Assembly (NCBI RefSeq): GCF_003001675.1
Contig: NZ_PVYW01000005.1
Location: forward strand, 1-64,000
From: Cohnella sp. SGD-V74
GTDB lineage: Bacteria; Bacillota; Bacilli; Paenibacillales; Paenibacillaceae
Length of the DNA: 64,000 nt
Direction of reading: 5' to 3'
Positions 1-9,444 of this stretch are shown in pieces (within the stretch, counting starts at the first letter, position 1; every line of letters begins with the position of its first letter). The notes below the pieces were generated by a model that was given only the letters and a program-made list of their open reading frames with translations, searched no databases and was not told where the DNA came from. Position numbers and translations under genes: made by a program.

Positions 1-120
1 TCGTTGCCGAACACGTGCCGAATGCATCAGTCTTAATACTTAGCCTACGCCAGCTCCCACTGATCTCAAGGTGGGGGCTATTTGACGCTTACCTCGAAGC
101 CGATGCAATCTCTTACTCTC

Positions 121-884
121 CAACCCGACTCAGCACGGTTGCAGCTACTCAGACGTCCCATTCGATGCTCCAACCCGACACAGCGCGGTTGCAGCGACTC
201 TACCGGCCCTTTCGTCGCTCCAACCCGACACAGCGCGGTTGCAGCTACGCTGACGTCCCATTCGATGCTCCAACCCGACTCAGCACGGTTGCAGCTACTC
301 TGACGCCCCATTGGATACTCCAACCCGACTCAGCACGGTTGCAGCTACTCTACCGGCCCTTTCGCCGCTCGAACCCGACTCAGCGCGGTTGCAGCTACTC
401 TACCGGCCCTTTCGCCGCTCCAACCCGACACAGCGTGGTTGCAGCTACTCTACCAGCTCATTCGCTGCTCCAACCCGACACAGCGCGGTTGCAGCTACTC
501 TGACGCCCCATTCGATGCTCCAACCCGACACAGCGCGGTTGCAGCGACTCTACCGGCCCTTTCGCCGCTCCAACCCGACACAGCGCGGTTGCAGCTACTC
601 TGACGCCCCATTCGATGCTCCAACCCGACACAGCGCGGTTGCAGCTACTCTCCAGCCCATTCGATGCTCCAACCCGACACAGCGCGGTTGCAGCTACTCT
701 GACGTCTCTTTCGCTGCTCCAACCCGACTCAGCGCGGTTGCAGCTACTCTGACGTCTCTTTCGCCGTTCCAACCCGACTCAGCACGGTTGCAGCTACTCA
801 GACGTCCCATTCGATACTCCAACCCGACACAGCGCGGTTGCAGCTACTCTGACGTCTCTTTCGCTGCTCCAACCCGACTCAGCA
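121..884. repeat. 50-bp tandem repeat array (15 full units plus a truncated one)
   Basis: Units begin at 121, 171, 221, 271, 321, 371, 421, 471, 521, 571, 621, 670, 720, 770 and 820; a sixteenth starts at 870 and breaks off after about 15 bases. All are 50 bp except the 49-bp unit at 621. The first 25 bases (CAACCCGACWCAGCRCGGTTG then CAGC) are nearly constant. With the last bases of the preceding unit they form an imperfect inverted repeat, GCTCCAACC against GGTTGCAGC, around an 11-nt loop. The other 25 bases vary but come from a few recurring types. Positions 1-120 hold only a degenerate lead-in. The array extends close to the window edge, so its left context is unseen. Function unknown. 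Confidence 0.9.
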
Positions 885-897
885 AGACTGAGTCAGC

Positions 898-1064
898 CTA
901 GGGCGTGTCTTCAAACCCGCTCAGGGGCATCTATCACCGCCTTTTCGCCCCCTGCTTCGTCACTTTTGCTTGACGTACCTCCGGTACGCCTTCACAAAAG
1001 TTCCTTGCATGGAACGAAAATTCGGCCATATCTGCTGTCCTCGGAGTATGAAAACACGCCCTAG
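898..1064. mobile_element. MITE-like near-palindromic element
   Basis: The ends are CTAGGGCGTGTCTTCA at 898 and its near-perfect reverse complement finishing at 1064 (TGAAAACACGCCCTAG). Folding the halves against each other gives partial pairing along the whole 167 bp, with a central GTACC-TCC-GGTAC hairpin near 977-990. It contains no ORF of transposase size. The CTAG at each end could be a 4-bp target duplication of the YTAR type used by IS5-group elements; that assignment is an inference. It starts a few bases after the last truncated 50-bp repeat. Confidence 0.65.
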
Positions 1065-1560
1065 ATTCTTCAACATCTTGGTTACGTTACTTCGGGGGCG
1101 CTCTACTAGTCAGTATAGGTATTAAATCTAGGCGCTGGCAAAATAAGTGGAAACCAAATAATTCCACCTATTGTTCATGATTCTTCTTCTCTCAGTACAA
1201 TACGCTCAATAAGCGATCTTCAGCTATAGAACTACCTCCCAGTAGGAACCCCGATTTACTCCCTGCCCGAAAAATCCGAATACGAATTTATAGCAGTAGA
1301 ACAAATACCAGGAACCTACAATTTATTGAAAAATAATGGTGAATACGGGTCGCTAAAATGATTCACAAGATGGAGCGTTTATACGCAGATAGGGATGAGT
1401 TCTCCAACTTTGGACAAAATAAAGCGGGACCGGGAGCCGATCGGCATACTTTTCATAATTGAGAGATGCATTCGCCTTGTTTCCATATCAAAATTCGATG
1501 AAACCATTGCCAAAGAAGACTAATAATTTGACGAAAAAATGAGGAAGCATTCGGCAATTA
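1065..1560. other. AT-rich gene-poor stretch with decayed coding traces
   Basis: This stretch is clearly more AT-rich than the rest of the window and has no intact gene. Only short ORF pieces occur, such as 1230-1361 and a 42-codon ORF from ATG 1395 to 1523. It looks like eroded accessory DNA between the repeat/MITE block and the conserved sucCD locus. Confidence 0.5.
1230..1361 (+). pseudogene. Possible remnant of a small secreted or unknown protein gene
   Basis: An open stretch of 43 codons without a start codon reads NYLPVGTPIYSLPEKSEYEF followed by IAVEQIPGTYNLLKNNGEYG. It is preceded by TAG and ended by TGA. The composition (VGTPIYSL, IAVEQ, GTY) resembles a folded beta-rich domain more than random sequence, and no upstream frame continues it. 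I do not recognise the family; it may be a 3' fragment left by a deletion. Confidence 0.3.
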
Positions 1561-1561
1561 G

Positions 1562-1570
1562 TGATACAAT
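1562..1570 (+). promoter_or_regulatory. Candidate extended -10 promoter for sucCD
   Basis: TGATACAAT matches the extended -10 pattern TGnTATAAT with one mismatch. No good -35 lies 16-18 bp upstream; the nearest TTGACG, at 1529, is too far. It is about 200 bp before sucC and leaves a long leader. Confidence 0.35.
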
Positions 1571-1658
1571 GATGAAGGTTTTGTTACATATTTTCTTAGT
1601 GTATGTGTTCAAAAGCGAACTTTTTGAACAACCTCTTAAAGGAATGTGTAACAGCTGC

Positions 1659-1678
1659 TAGCGATGAGCGCATCGCTA
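1659..1678 (+). promoter_or_regulatory. Hairpin in the sucC leader
   Basis: TAGCGATG-AGCG-CATCGCTA is a perfect 8-bp stem with a 4-nt loop. It is followed at about 1705-1735 by two GC-rich hairpin-prone tracts. There is no U-run, so it is a leader structure and not an obvious terminator. Confidence 0.35.
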
Positions 1679-1774
1679 ACATGGGTCAAGCTGTGACGGC
1701 CCCGCCCCGGCGCCTCGCGCCGAAGCGGTTCGCCGCACCAGATAACAAGCGCACAACGGGAGGATGCCAGAGTC

Positions 1775-2935
<1,161 letters not shown>

Positions 2936-2967
2936 CAAGGGAGAACTTACCGGGGAGTGTGTAAATC

Positions 2968-3894
2968 ATGAGTATCTTGATCGATAAGAACACCAAGGTG
3001 ATCACCCAAGGCATTACGGGCGCAACGGGATCTTTCCACGCCAAAGGTGCTTTGGAATACGGCACGCAGATGGTCGGCGGAGTGACGCCGGGCAAAGGCG
3101 GCCAAACGATCGGCTTCGATCTGGAGAACGGCACGAACGTAACGCTGCCGATCTTCAACACGGTTAAAGAAGCGGTAGCGGCTACGGGCGCGACGGCATC
3201 CGTCATCTACGTCGCTCCTCCGTTCGCGGCCGATTCCATTATGGAAGCGGTCGACGCCGAGCTAGACCTGGTCATCTGCATTACGGAAGGCATTCCGGTG
3301 CTGGACATGGTCAAAGTCAAGCGCTTCATGGAAGGCAAGAAGACGCGTCTGATCGGGCCGAACTGCCCGGGCGTCATCACGCCGGAAGAAATCAAGATCG
3401 GCATCATGCCGGGCTATATCCATAAGAAAGGCCACGTAGGCGTCGTATCCCGCAGCGGCACGCTCACTTACGAGGCCGTTCACCAGCTGACGACGCGCGG
3501 CATCGGCCAGTCGTCGGCCGTCGGCATTGGCGGAGACCCGGTCAAGGGCTCCGAGTTTATCGACATTCTGAAGCTGTTCAACGAAGATCCGGACACGTAC
3601 GCGGTCATCATGATCGGCGAAATCGGCGGAACGGCCGAGGAAGAAGCGGCGGAATGGATCAAGGCGAACATGACGAAGCCGGTCGTCGGCTTCATCGGCG
3701 GCGCGACGGCGCCTCCGGGGAAACGGATGGGCCATGCGGGCGCGATCATCTCCGGCGGCAAAGGAACGGCCGCGGAGAAAATCGCCGTGCTCGAAGCGAA
3801 CGGAATCCGCGTCGCTCCGACGCCTTCCGACATGGGCGCGACGCTGGTCGCCGTGCTCGAGGACAAAGACCTGCTGGAAAAATGCAAAGGTTAA
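2968..3894 (+). CDS. sucD: Succinate-CoA ligase, alpha subunit
   Basis: The alpha subunit binds CoA and carries the phosphohistidine of succinyl-CoA synthetase. It has 308 residues: an N-terminal CoA-binding Rossmann domain ([14 protein letters not shown], residues 11-24) and a C-terminal ligase domain. The catalytic histidine is in RMGHAGAI (His256). It lies 32 nt after sucC and is followed by a strong terminator, so the operon appears to be just sucCD. Confidence 0.97.
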   Translation: MSILIDKNTKVITQGITGATGSFHAKGALEYGTQMVGGVTPGKGGQTIGFDLENGTNVTLPIFNTVKEAVAATGATASVIYVAPPFAADSIMEAVDAELDLVICITEGIPVLDMVKVKRFMEGKKTRLIGPNCPGVITPEEIKIGIMPGYIHKKGHVGVVSRSGTLTYEAVHQLTTRGIGQSSAVGIGGDPVKGSEFIDILKLFNEDPDTYAVIMIGEIGGTAEEEAAEWIKANMTKPVVGFIGGATAPPGKRMGHAGAIISGGKGTAAEKIAVLEANGIRVAPTPSDMGATLVAVLEDKDLLEKCKG

Positions 3895-3971
3895 TGGTAA
3901 AGTAAAGGCAAGTTGAATCATTTCGCTCGGCGACCTTAGCGGTTGTCCGCGCATTATCGGCAAGGCAGGCA

Positions 3972-4009
3972 GCCTTCCGCCCCCTCATCGAGGGAGTGGA
4001 GGGCTTTTT
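3972..4009 (+). terminator. Rho-independent terminator after sucCD
   Basis: A 15-bp stem, GCCTTCCGCCCCCTC against GAGGGAGTGGAGGGC, has a few G-U or mismatched pairs and a 3-nt loop. Five T follow directly. Confidence 0.85.
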
Positions 4010-4041
4010 GTCGTATACGAGGCTGAGAGGGGTCCGGGAGG

Positions 4042-5235
4042 ATGCGTGAGAACGAGGAGAACGGGAAAAAAGAGAACGTCAGAGTCGTCTCGCTGGCGGA
4101 AGCGCGGGAGACGGGCATGCCGAGAGAAGTGCTGATCGCCCTGCACGAGACGGAAGGAGTCGGGCGGGTGACGATCGCGACGATCTTCCTGTACGGCGTT
4201 ATGAAAGGTCCCGGCTCCCTGCGGCACACGGGGGATTTTCTCGCCGGGGACTGGCGGGACATGGGGATGAGCGCAAGGCAGGCGCTGGCTGCGGAGAAGA
4301 GCGTGCGCCCCGCCGCGAGAGAGCGGAGGCGAAGCCGTCATGCGGCGGGGCGAATGGGCGCCGTCACTTATTTGGACGACGAGTATCCGGCGCTGCTGCG
4401 GGAGATCTCCGATCCGCCCTGGGTGCTGTACTGGAGGGGGCGATTGGAGCTGCTGCAGCGGCCGGCGATCGCGATCGTCGGCACCCGTCTGGCCACGGGC
4501 TACGGGCGCAAAGTCGCGGAGCAGTTCGCCGAGGGCTGCGCGGGGCGTATGACGGTCGTCAGCGGGCTGGCCAAGGGAATAGACGCGGCGGCTCACAGCG
4601 GCGCCGTATCGGGCGCTTGCGGGACGATAGCGGTGCTTGCCGGCGGGGTCGACCGGTGCTATCCTCCGGAGAACGCCGCTCTGTACCGCGAGATGGGCAT
4701 GCACGGACTGCTGCTGTCGGAAAGTCCCCCGGATACGATTCTCCACCCGGGTTTGTTCCCGCTGCGCAATCGCATCATTGCCGGCCTCTCGTACGGAGTC
4801 GTCGTCGTGGAAGCCGCCCGCAGGAGCGGAGCGCTCATCACGGCGGATCTGGCGTTCGGCTATAACAGAGACGTGTTCGTCATCCCTGGTCAGGTGACTT
4901 CCCCGCGCAGTCTGGGCGCGCTCGAATATTATCGCAAAGGGGCGCATCCGGCGCTGGACGCCTCGGATATTTTTCAATATTACGAGTATCGGCTGCCTCC
5001 CGCCGCAGGGCCGGAAACCGGAAACGGAGAGGCGTCCGGGGCTTGCGGAGAAGAGGAAGAGCTGCGCGCGGACGAACTGCTCGTCTACCGTCTAATCCTC
5101 GATCGGCCCTCCTCCGTCGACGAATTGGCGGTCTTTTCCGGGATGACGTTTGGACATTTACACTCCATTCTGCTATCTTTACAAATAAAGCGTCGAATTG
5201 AACAACAACCCGGTTCCGTATATCATGTCCTTTAA
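4042..5235 (+). CDS. dprA: DNA-processing protein DprA (RecA loader in transformation)
   Basis: DprA binds incoming single-stranded DNA and loads RecA during natural transformation. The protein has 397 residues (about 300 in B. subtilis). It shows an N-terminal helical region, the Rossmann core (AIVGTRLATGYGRK, then VVSGLAKGIDAAAH and FPLRNRIIAGLS) and a C-terminal winged helix from about residue 335. The usual GTNxLIxxGA segment reads SLGALEYYRKGAH here. The start is uncertain: ATG 4042 has GGGAGG directly abutting it, whereas ATG 4117 (MPREVLIAL) has GGGAG at better spacing and would give 372 residues. Confidence 0.93.
   Translation: MRENEENGKKENVRVVSLAEARETGMPREVLIALHETEGVGRVTIATIFLYGVMKGPGSLRHTGDFLAGDWRDMGMSARQALAAEKSVRPAARERRRSRHAAGRMGAVTYLDDEYPALLREISDPPWVLYWRGRLELLQRPAIAIVGTRLATGYGRKVAEQFAEGCAGRMTVVSGLAKGIDAAAHSGAVSGACGTIAVLAGGVDRCYPPENAALYREMGMHGLLLSESPPDTILHPGLFPLRNRIIAGLSYGVVVVEAARRSGALITADLAFGYNRDVFVIPGQVTSPRSLGALEYYRKGAHPALDASDIFQYYEYRLPPAAGPETGNGEASGACGEEEELRADELLVYRLILDRPSSVDELAVFSGMTFGHLHSILLSLQIKRRIEQQPGSVYHVL
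5150..5179 (+). promoter_or_regulatory. Candidate promoter for topA inside the dprA 3' end
   Basis: TTGGAC at 5150 and TATCTT at 5174 are separated by 18 bp. The local sequence is AT-richer than the rest of dprA. Based on consensus match only. Confidence 0.3.
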
Positions 5236-5290
5236 TAATGAAGGCATAAGAACATAGGCACGAGGACTTGTCGACCGTAGGAGAGGAGGA

Positions 5291-7396
5291 ATGGACGTGG
5301 CGGACTCGCTCGTGATCGTCGAATCGCCGGCTAAGGCGAAGACGATCGGCAAATATTTGGGAAGTAAATTTATCGTCAAAGCGTCCATGGGGCACATTCG
5401 GGATTTGCCGAAGAGCCAGATCGGAGTCGAGGTGGAGAACGGCTTTCAGCCGAAGTACATTACGATCCGCGGCAAAGGCAACGTACTGAAGGAATTGCGC
5501 GATGCCAGAAAAAAAGTGAAAAAGGTTTATCTCGCGGCCGACCCCGACAGAGAGGGCGAAGCGATCGCGTGGCATCTGGCTCACTATTTGGAGCTGGACG
5601 AGAAGGAAGATTGCCGCGTCGTATTTAACGAGATTACGAAGCAAGCGGTCAAGGACGCATTCAAGTCGCCCAGACCGATCGATATGGATTTGGTGAACGC
5701 CCAGCAGGCGAGAAGGGTGCTCGATCGGCTCGTCGGCTACAAGATCAGTCCGCTGCTGTGGAAGAAGGTCAAGAAGGGGCTCAGCGCCGGCCGCGTGCAA
5801 TCCGTTGCCGTGAAGCTGATCTATGACCGCGAGAATGAGATCAGCGCGTTCGTTCCGGAAGAGTATTGGAGCATTACCGCCCATCTGGCCCATGGCAAAT
5901 CGGCGTTCGAGGCGAAGTTCCATTCCGTTAACGGAGAGAAAAGGGAGCTGAACAGCGAAGCCGAGGTCAAGGAAGTGCTCGCTCTGCTGTCCGGCTCGCA
6001 GTTCACCGTCGGAGAAGTGAAGGAGAAGGAGCGGCAGCGCAACCCGTCTCCTCCGTTCATCACGAGCTCGCTGCAGCAGGAGGCCGCGCGCAAGCTCAAC
6101 TTCCGCGCCTCCAAGACGATGCAGATCGCCCAGCAGCTCTATGAGGGCGTCGATCTGGGCAAAGAGGGAACGGTCGGTCTCATCACGTACATGCGTACCG
6201 ATTCCACCCGTATCTCTCCCGTCGCGCAGGAAGAAGCCAAGGAGTATATCGGAGGCAAGTACGGCAACCCGTATTTGCCCGAAACGCCTCGCGTGTACAC
6301 GAAGAAGAACGCCTCCGCGCAGGACGCGCACGAAGCGATTCGCCCGACGTCGGTGCTTCGGGACCCGGAATCGGTCAAGGCGTTCACCTCCAAGGATCAG
6401 TTCCGGCTGTATAAGCTGATCTGGGAGCGCTTCGTCGCCAGCCAGATGGCTTCGGCCGTGCTGGATACGATGACCGTCGACCTGGAGAACGGACCGGTCG
6501 TGTTCCGGGCCAACGGCTCGAAGCTGAAGTTTCCCGGTTTCATGAAAGTGTACGTCGAAGGCAACGACGACGGCACGACGACGGACGAGGATCGGCTGCT
6601 GCCTCCGCTGACTAAGGGAGACAAGGCGGAATCCAAGGACATTGAGCCGAAGCAGCATTTCACCCAGCCGCCGCCGCGGTTTACGGAGGCGCGTCTGGTC
6701 AGGGCGCTGGAGGAGCTCGGCATCGGCCGCCCGAGCACGTACGCGCCGACGCTCGAGACGATTCAGAAGCGCAACTACGTGGCTCTGGAAGAGAAGAAGT
6801 TTATCCCGACCGAACTCGGGGAGCTCGTCATTCAGTTGATGGAGGAGTTTTTCCCGGAAATTCTCGACGTCGAATTCACCGCCAATATGGAGGGCGATCT
6901 CGACCACGTCGAGGAAGGCACGCAGGACTGGGTCAACGTAATCGGGGAGTTCTACAAGTCGTTCGAAGAGCGGCTCACGGTCGCGGAAGAAGAAATGAAG
7001 GAAATCGAGATCAAAGACGAGCCGTCCGACGAAATTTGCGACAAGTGCGGCAGCCCGATGGTATACAAGATGGGACGCTTCGGCAAGTTTCTGGCGTGCT
7101 CGGGCTTCCCGAACTGCCGGAATACGAAGCCGATCATCAAGGATACGGGCGTAACATGCCCGAAATGCAAAGAAGGCCAGATCGTCGAGCGGCGGAGCAA
7201 GAAGGGACGCGTGTTCTACGGCTGCAACCTGTATCCGGGCTGCGACTACGTCTCCTGGGATAAGCCGGTCGCGAAACCTTGCCCGAGCTGCGGCGGATTG
7301 ATGGTCGAGAAGCGGGTCAAAGGCGAAACGCAGCTGAACTGTACGGCGTGCGGGCATTCGGAGGCCGCCGAAGAGGCCGAGGAAGCGGCGGAATAA
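5291..7396 (+). CDS. topA: DNA topoisomerase I (type IA)
   Basis: TopA relaxes negative supercoils by cutting one strand through a 5'-phosphotyrosine. Its 701 residues comprise a Toprim domain ([17 protein letters not shown]; acidic [10 protein letters not shown] near 90), the gate domains with the active-site tyrosine in [10 protein letters not shown] (Tyr300), and three C-terminal four-cysteine zinc ribbons (CDKCG, CPKCK, CPSCG). The start follows GGAGAGGAGG at 5279-5289. It sits between dprA and trmFO, as in Bacillus. Confidence 0.97.
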   Translation: MDVADSLVIVESPAKAKTIGKYLGSKFIVKASMGHIRDLPKSQIGVEVENGFQPKYITIRGKGNVLKELRDARKKVKKVYLAADPDREGEAIAWHLAHYLELDEKEDCRVVFNEITKQAVKDAFKSPRPIDMDLVNAQQARRVLDRLVGYKISPLLWKKVKKGLSAGRVQSVAVKLIYDRENEISAFVPEEYWSITAHLAHGKSAFEAKFHSVNGEKRELNSEAEVKEVLALLSGSQFTVGEVKEKERQRNPSPPFITSSLQQEAARKLNFRASKTMQIAQQLYEGVDLGKEGTVGLITYMRTDSTRISPVAQEEAKEYIGGKYGNPYLPETPRVYTKKNASAQDAHEAIRPTSVLRDPESVKAFTSKDQFRLYKLIWERFVASQMASAVLDTMTVDLENGPVVFRANGSKLKFPGFMKVYVEGNDDGTTTDEDRLLPPLTKGDKAESKDIEPKQHFTQPPPRFTEARLVRALEELGIGRPSTYAPTLETIQKRNYVALEEKKFIPTELGELVIQLMEEFFPEILDVEFTANMEGDLDHVEEGTQDWVNVIGEFYKSFEERLTVAEEEMKEIEIKDEPSDEICDKCGSPMVYKMGRFGKFLACSGFPNCRNTKPIIKDTGVTCPKCKEGQIVERRSKKGRVFYGCNLYPGCDYVSWDKPVAKPCPSCGGLMVEKRVKGETQLNCTACGHSEAAEEAEEAAE

Positions 7397-7436
7397 TCGG
7401 GGCTGGCTCAAGCATCAGTGGGGTTGGAGGAATAAC

Positions 7437-8768
7437 ATGAGCGAACAACAATCGGTGACGGTTATCGGTGCGGGACTGGCGGGCAGCGAGGCCGCCTGGC
7501 AGATCGCCTCGCAGGGCGTCCCCGTCACGTTATACGAGATGAGGCCGGTCAGGCAGACGCCGGCCCATCATACGGCAAGCTTTGCCGAACTCGTCTGCAG
7601 CAACAGCCTGCGCGCAAACGGCTTGACGAACGCCGTAGGCGTATTGAAAGAAGAGATGCGCCGGCTGGATTCGCTCATTCTCGCTTGCGCCGACTTGCAC
7701 GCCGTTCCGGCGGGCGGGGCGCTGGCGGTGGACCGCGAAGGGTTCTCCGCGGAGGTGACGAAGCGGCTGAAGGAGCATCCGCTCATTACGGTCGTGAACG
7801 AGGAGGCTACTGCAATTCCGCAAGACGGAATCGTCGTCGTCGCGACCGGCCCGCTCACTTCGCCGGAGCTGTCCGACGGCATCAAGCGGCTGCTGGGCGA
7901 GGAATACTTCTACTTCTTCGACGCGGCAGCGCCGATCGTGGAGAAGGATTCCATCGATTTCGACAAAGTGTTTCTCGCTTCCCGTTACGACAAAGGAGAG
8001 GCGGCGTATTTGAACTGCCCGATGTCCGAAGCCGAGTTCGACGTCTTCTACGACGCGCTGATCCATGCGGAGACGGCGGAAGTGAAAGATTTCGAGAAGG
8101 ATATGTACTTCGAAGGCTGCATGCCGATTGAGGTCATGGCCAAGCGGGGCAAGCAGACGGTGCTGTTCGGGCCGATGAAGCCGGTCGGACTGATCGATCC
8201 CCGCACCGAGAAGAAGTCGCACGCGGTCATTCAATTGCGCCAGGACAATGCGGCAGGAACGCTGTACAACATCGTCGGCTTCCAGACGCATCTGAAATGG
8301 GGCGAGCAGAAACGGGTGTTTTCGCTGATTCCCGGGCTGGAGAACGCCGAGTTCGTTCGCTACGGGGTTATGCACCGGAATACGTTCATCAATTCTCCGA
8401 AACTGTTGCATCCGACCTATCAGTTCCGGGGGCGGGAGACGCTGTTCTTCGCGGGACAGATGACCGGGGTCGAAGGCTACGTGGAATCGGCCGCTTCCGG
8501 GCTGATCGCGGGGCTGAACGCCGGGAGGCTGGCCGGAGGCCGAGAGCCGCTGACGCTTCCCGCGCATACGACGCTCGGCAGCATGGCGAATTATATTACG
8601 ACGGCGGACTTCAAGCATTTCCAGCCGATGAACGCCAATTTCGGCCTGTTCCCGCCGCTCGGCTACCGCGTCAGGAGCAAGAAGGACAAGAACGACGCCA
8701 TCGCCGCGCGCGCTTTGGAAGCGATCGACGCGCTGCGGTCCGAAATTCGGGCGAGCTCCGTATTGTAA
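7437..8768 (+). CDS. trmFO: tRNA (uracil-54-C5)-methyltransferase, folate/FAD-dependent
   Basis: TrmFO makes ribothymidine at position 54 of tRNA using methylene-tetrahydrofolate and FAD. The 443-residue protein starts with the dinucleotide fold [11 protein letters not shown] at residues 11-21. The family block [20 protein letters not shown] and the C-terminal [16 protein letters not shown] are present. It begins 40 nt after topA. In Bacillus the recombinase gene codV/xerC follows; here a hairpin and then hslV follow directly. Confidence 0.96.
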   Translation: MSEQQSVTVIGAGLAGSEAAWQIASQGVPVTLYEMRPVRQTPAHHTASFAELVCSNSLRANGLTNAVGVLKEEMRRLDSLILACADLHAVPAGGALAVDREGFSAEVTKRLKEHPLITVVNEEATAIPQDGIVVVATGPLTSPELSDGIKRLLGEEYFYFFDAAAPIVEKDSIDFDKVFLASRYDKGEAAYLNCPMSEAEFDVFYDALIHAETAEVKDFEKDMYFEGCMPIEVMAKRGKQTVLFGPMKPVGLIDPRTEKKSHAVIQLRQDNAAGTLYNIVGFQTHLKWGEQKRVFSLIPGLENAEFVRYGVMHRNTFINSPKLLHPTYQFRGRETLFFAGQMTGVEGYVESAASGLIAGLNAGRLAGGREPLTLPAHTTLGSMANYITTADFKHFQPMNANFGLFPPLGYRVRSKKDKNDAIAARALEAIDALRSEIRASSVL

Positions 8769-8775
8769 CCAATGA

Positions 8776-8812
8776 AGCAGCGGCTGCGTATAAGACCTAA
8801 GCCGCTGCTTTT
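8776..8812 (+). terminator. Probable terminator after trmFO
   Basis: A perfect 9-bp stem, AGCAGCGGC against GCCGCTGCT, encloses a 16-nt loop. Only four T follow, so termination may be partial. Confidence 0.5.
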
Positions 8813-8866
8813 GCGACTCTAAGCGAATGTTCGAAAAATTCGATTAAATATCGGGAGGATCAGCCC

Positions 8867-9412
8867 ATGGACATGACATTCCACGCCACGACGATTTGCG
8901 CGATCCGCCATAACGGCAAAGGCGCGATCGCGGGAGACGGCCAGGTCACCTTCGGCAATAGCATGGTGATGAAAAACACGGCGAAAAAAGTGCGCAGACT
9001 GTACCGCAACCAGGTGCTTGCCGGATTTGCGGGTTCGGTCGCGGACGCGATTACGCTGTTCGAGAAATTCGAAGGCAAGCTCGAGGAGCATCACGGCAAC
9101 CTGCAGCGCGCGGCGGTCGAGCTCGCCAAAGATTGGCGCTCCGACCGGGTGCTGCGCCGGCTCGAGGCGATGATGATCGTCGTCGACGCGACGGGCATGC
9201 TGCTGCTGTCCGGCAACGGCGAAGTGATCGAGCCGGACGACGGGATTCTGGCGATCGGTTCGGGCGGCAGCTTCGCCTTGGCCGCGGCGAGGGCGCTCAA
9301 GCGCCATGCGCCGGACATGGAGGCGCGGGACATCGCCCGCGCGGCGCTGGAGACGGCGGCCGAAATTTGCGTGTTCACCAACAATAACTTAATCGTCGAG
9401 GAGATAGAATGA
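8867..9412 (+). CDS. hslV: ATP-dependent protease proteolytic subunit HslV (ClpQ/CodW type)
   Basis: HslV is the peptidase ring of the HslUV (ClpYQ) protease. The 181 residues match the family from [10 protein letters not shown] (Thr8-Thr9) through [19 protein letters not shown] and [11 protein letters not shown]. As in B. subtilis CodW there is a short extension before the conserved Thr pair, here MDMTFHA. ATG 8867 has GGGAGGA at normal spacing. A second ATG at 8873 would expose a Thr after Met removal. hslU follows after 32 nt. Confidence 0.95.
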   Translation: MDMTFHATTICAIRHNGKGAIAGDGQVTFGNSMVMKNTAKKVRRLYRNQVLAGFAGSVADAITLFEKFEGKLEEHHGNLQRAAVELAKDWRSDRVLRRLEAMMIVVDATGMLLLSGNGEVIEPDDGILAIGSGGSFALAAARALKRHAPDMEARDIARAALETAAEICVFTNNNLIVEEIE

Positions 9413-9444
9413 TTACATTCGACAAGCGTAAGGGAGAGGATCGC

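Noticed and set aside
121..884. CRISPR array
   Set aside because: The variable segments repeat among units and come from a small pool, the period is 50 bp, and no cas gene is near; it is a minisatellite.
15..901. Protein genes in the repeat array (ORFs at 15-503, 311-901 and on the minus strand)
   Set aside because: They arise from a stop-free repeat with period not divisible by three, lack ribosome sites and have no natural ends.
1395..1523. 42-codon ORF in the AT-rich stretch as a gene
   Set aside because: No convincing ribosome site and no known family; kept only as a trace of possible decayed coding DNA.
1529..1570. TTGACG as -35 for the TACAAT -10
   Set aside because: The two boxes are about 30 bp apart, too far for sigma-A; only the extended -10 was kept.
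4880..7411. 843-codon minus-strand ORF opposite dprA and topA
   Set aside because: Antisense shadow of topA; composition and lack of start signals argue against coding.
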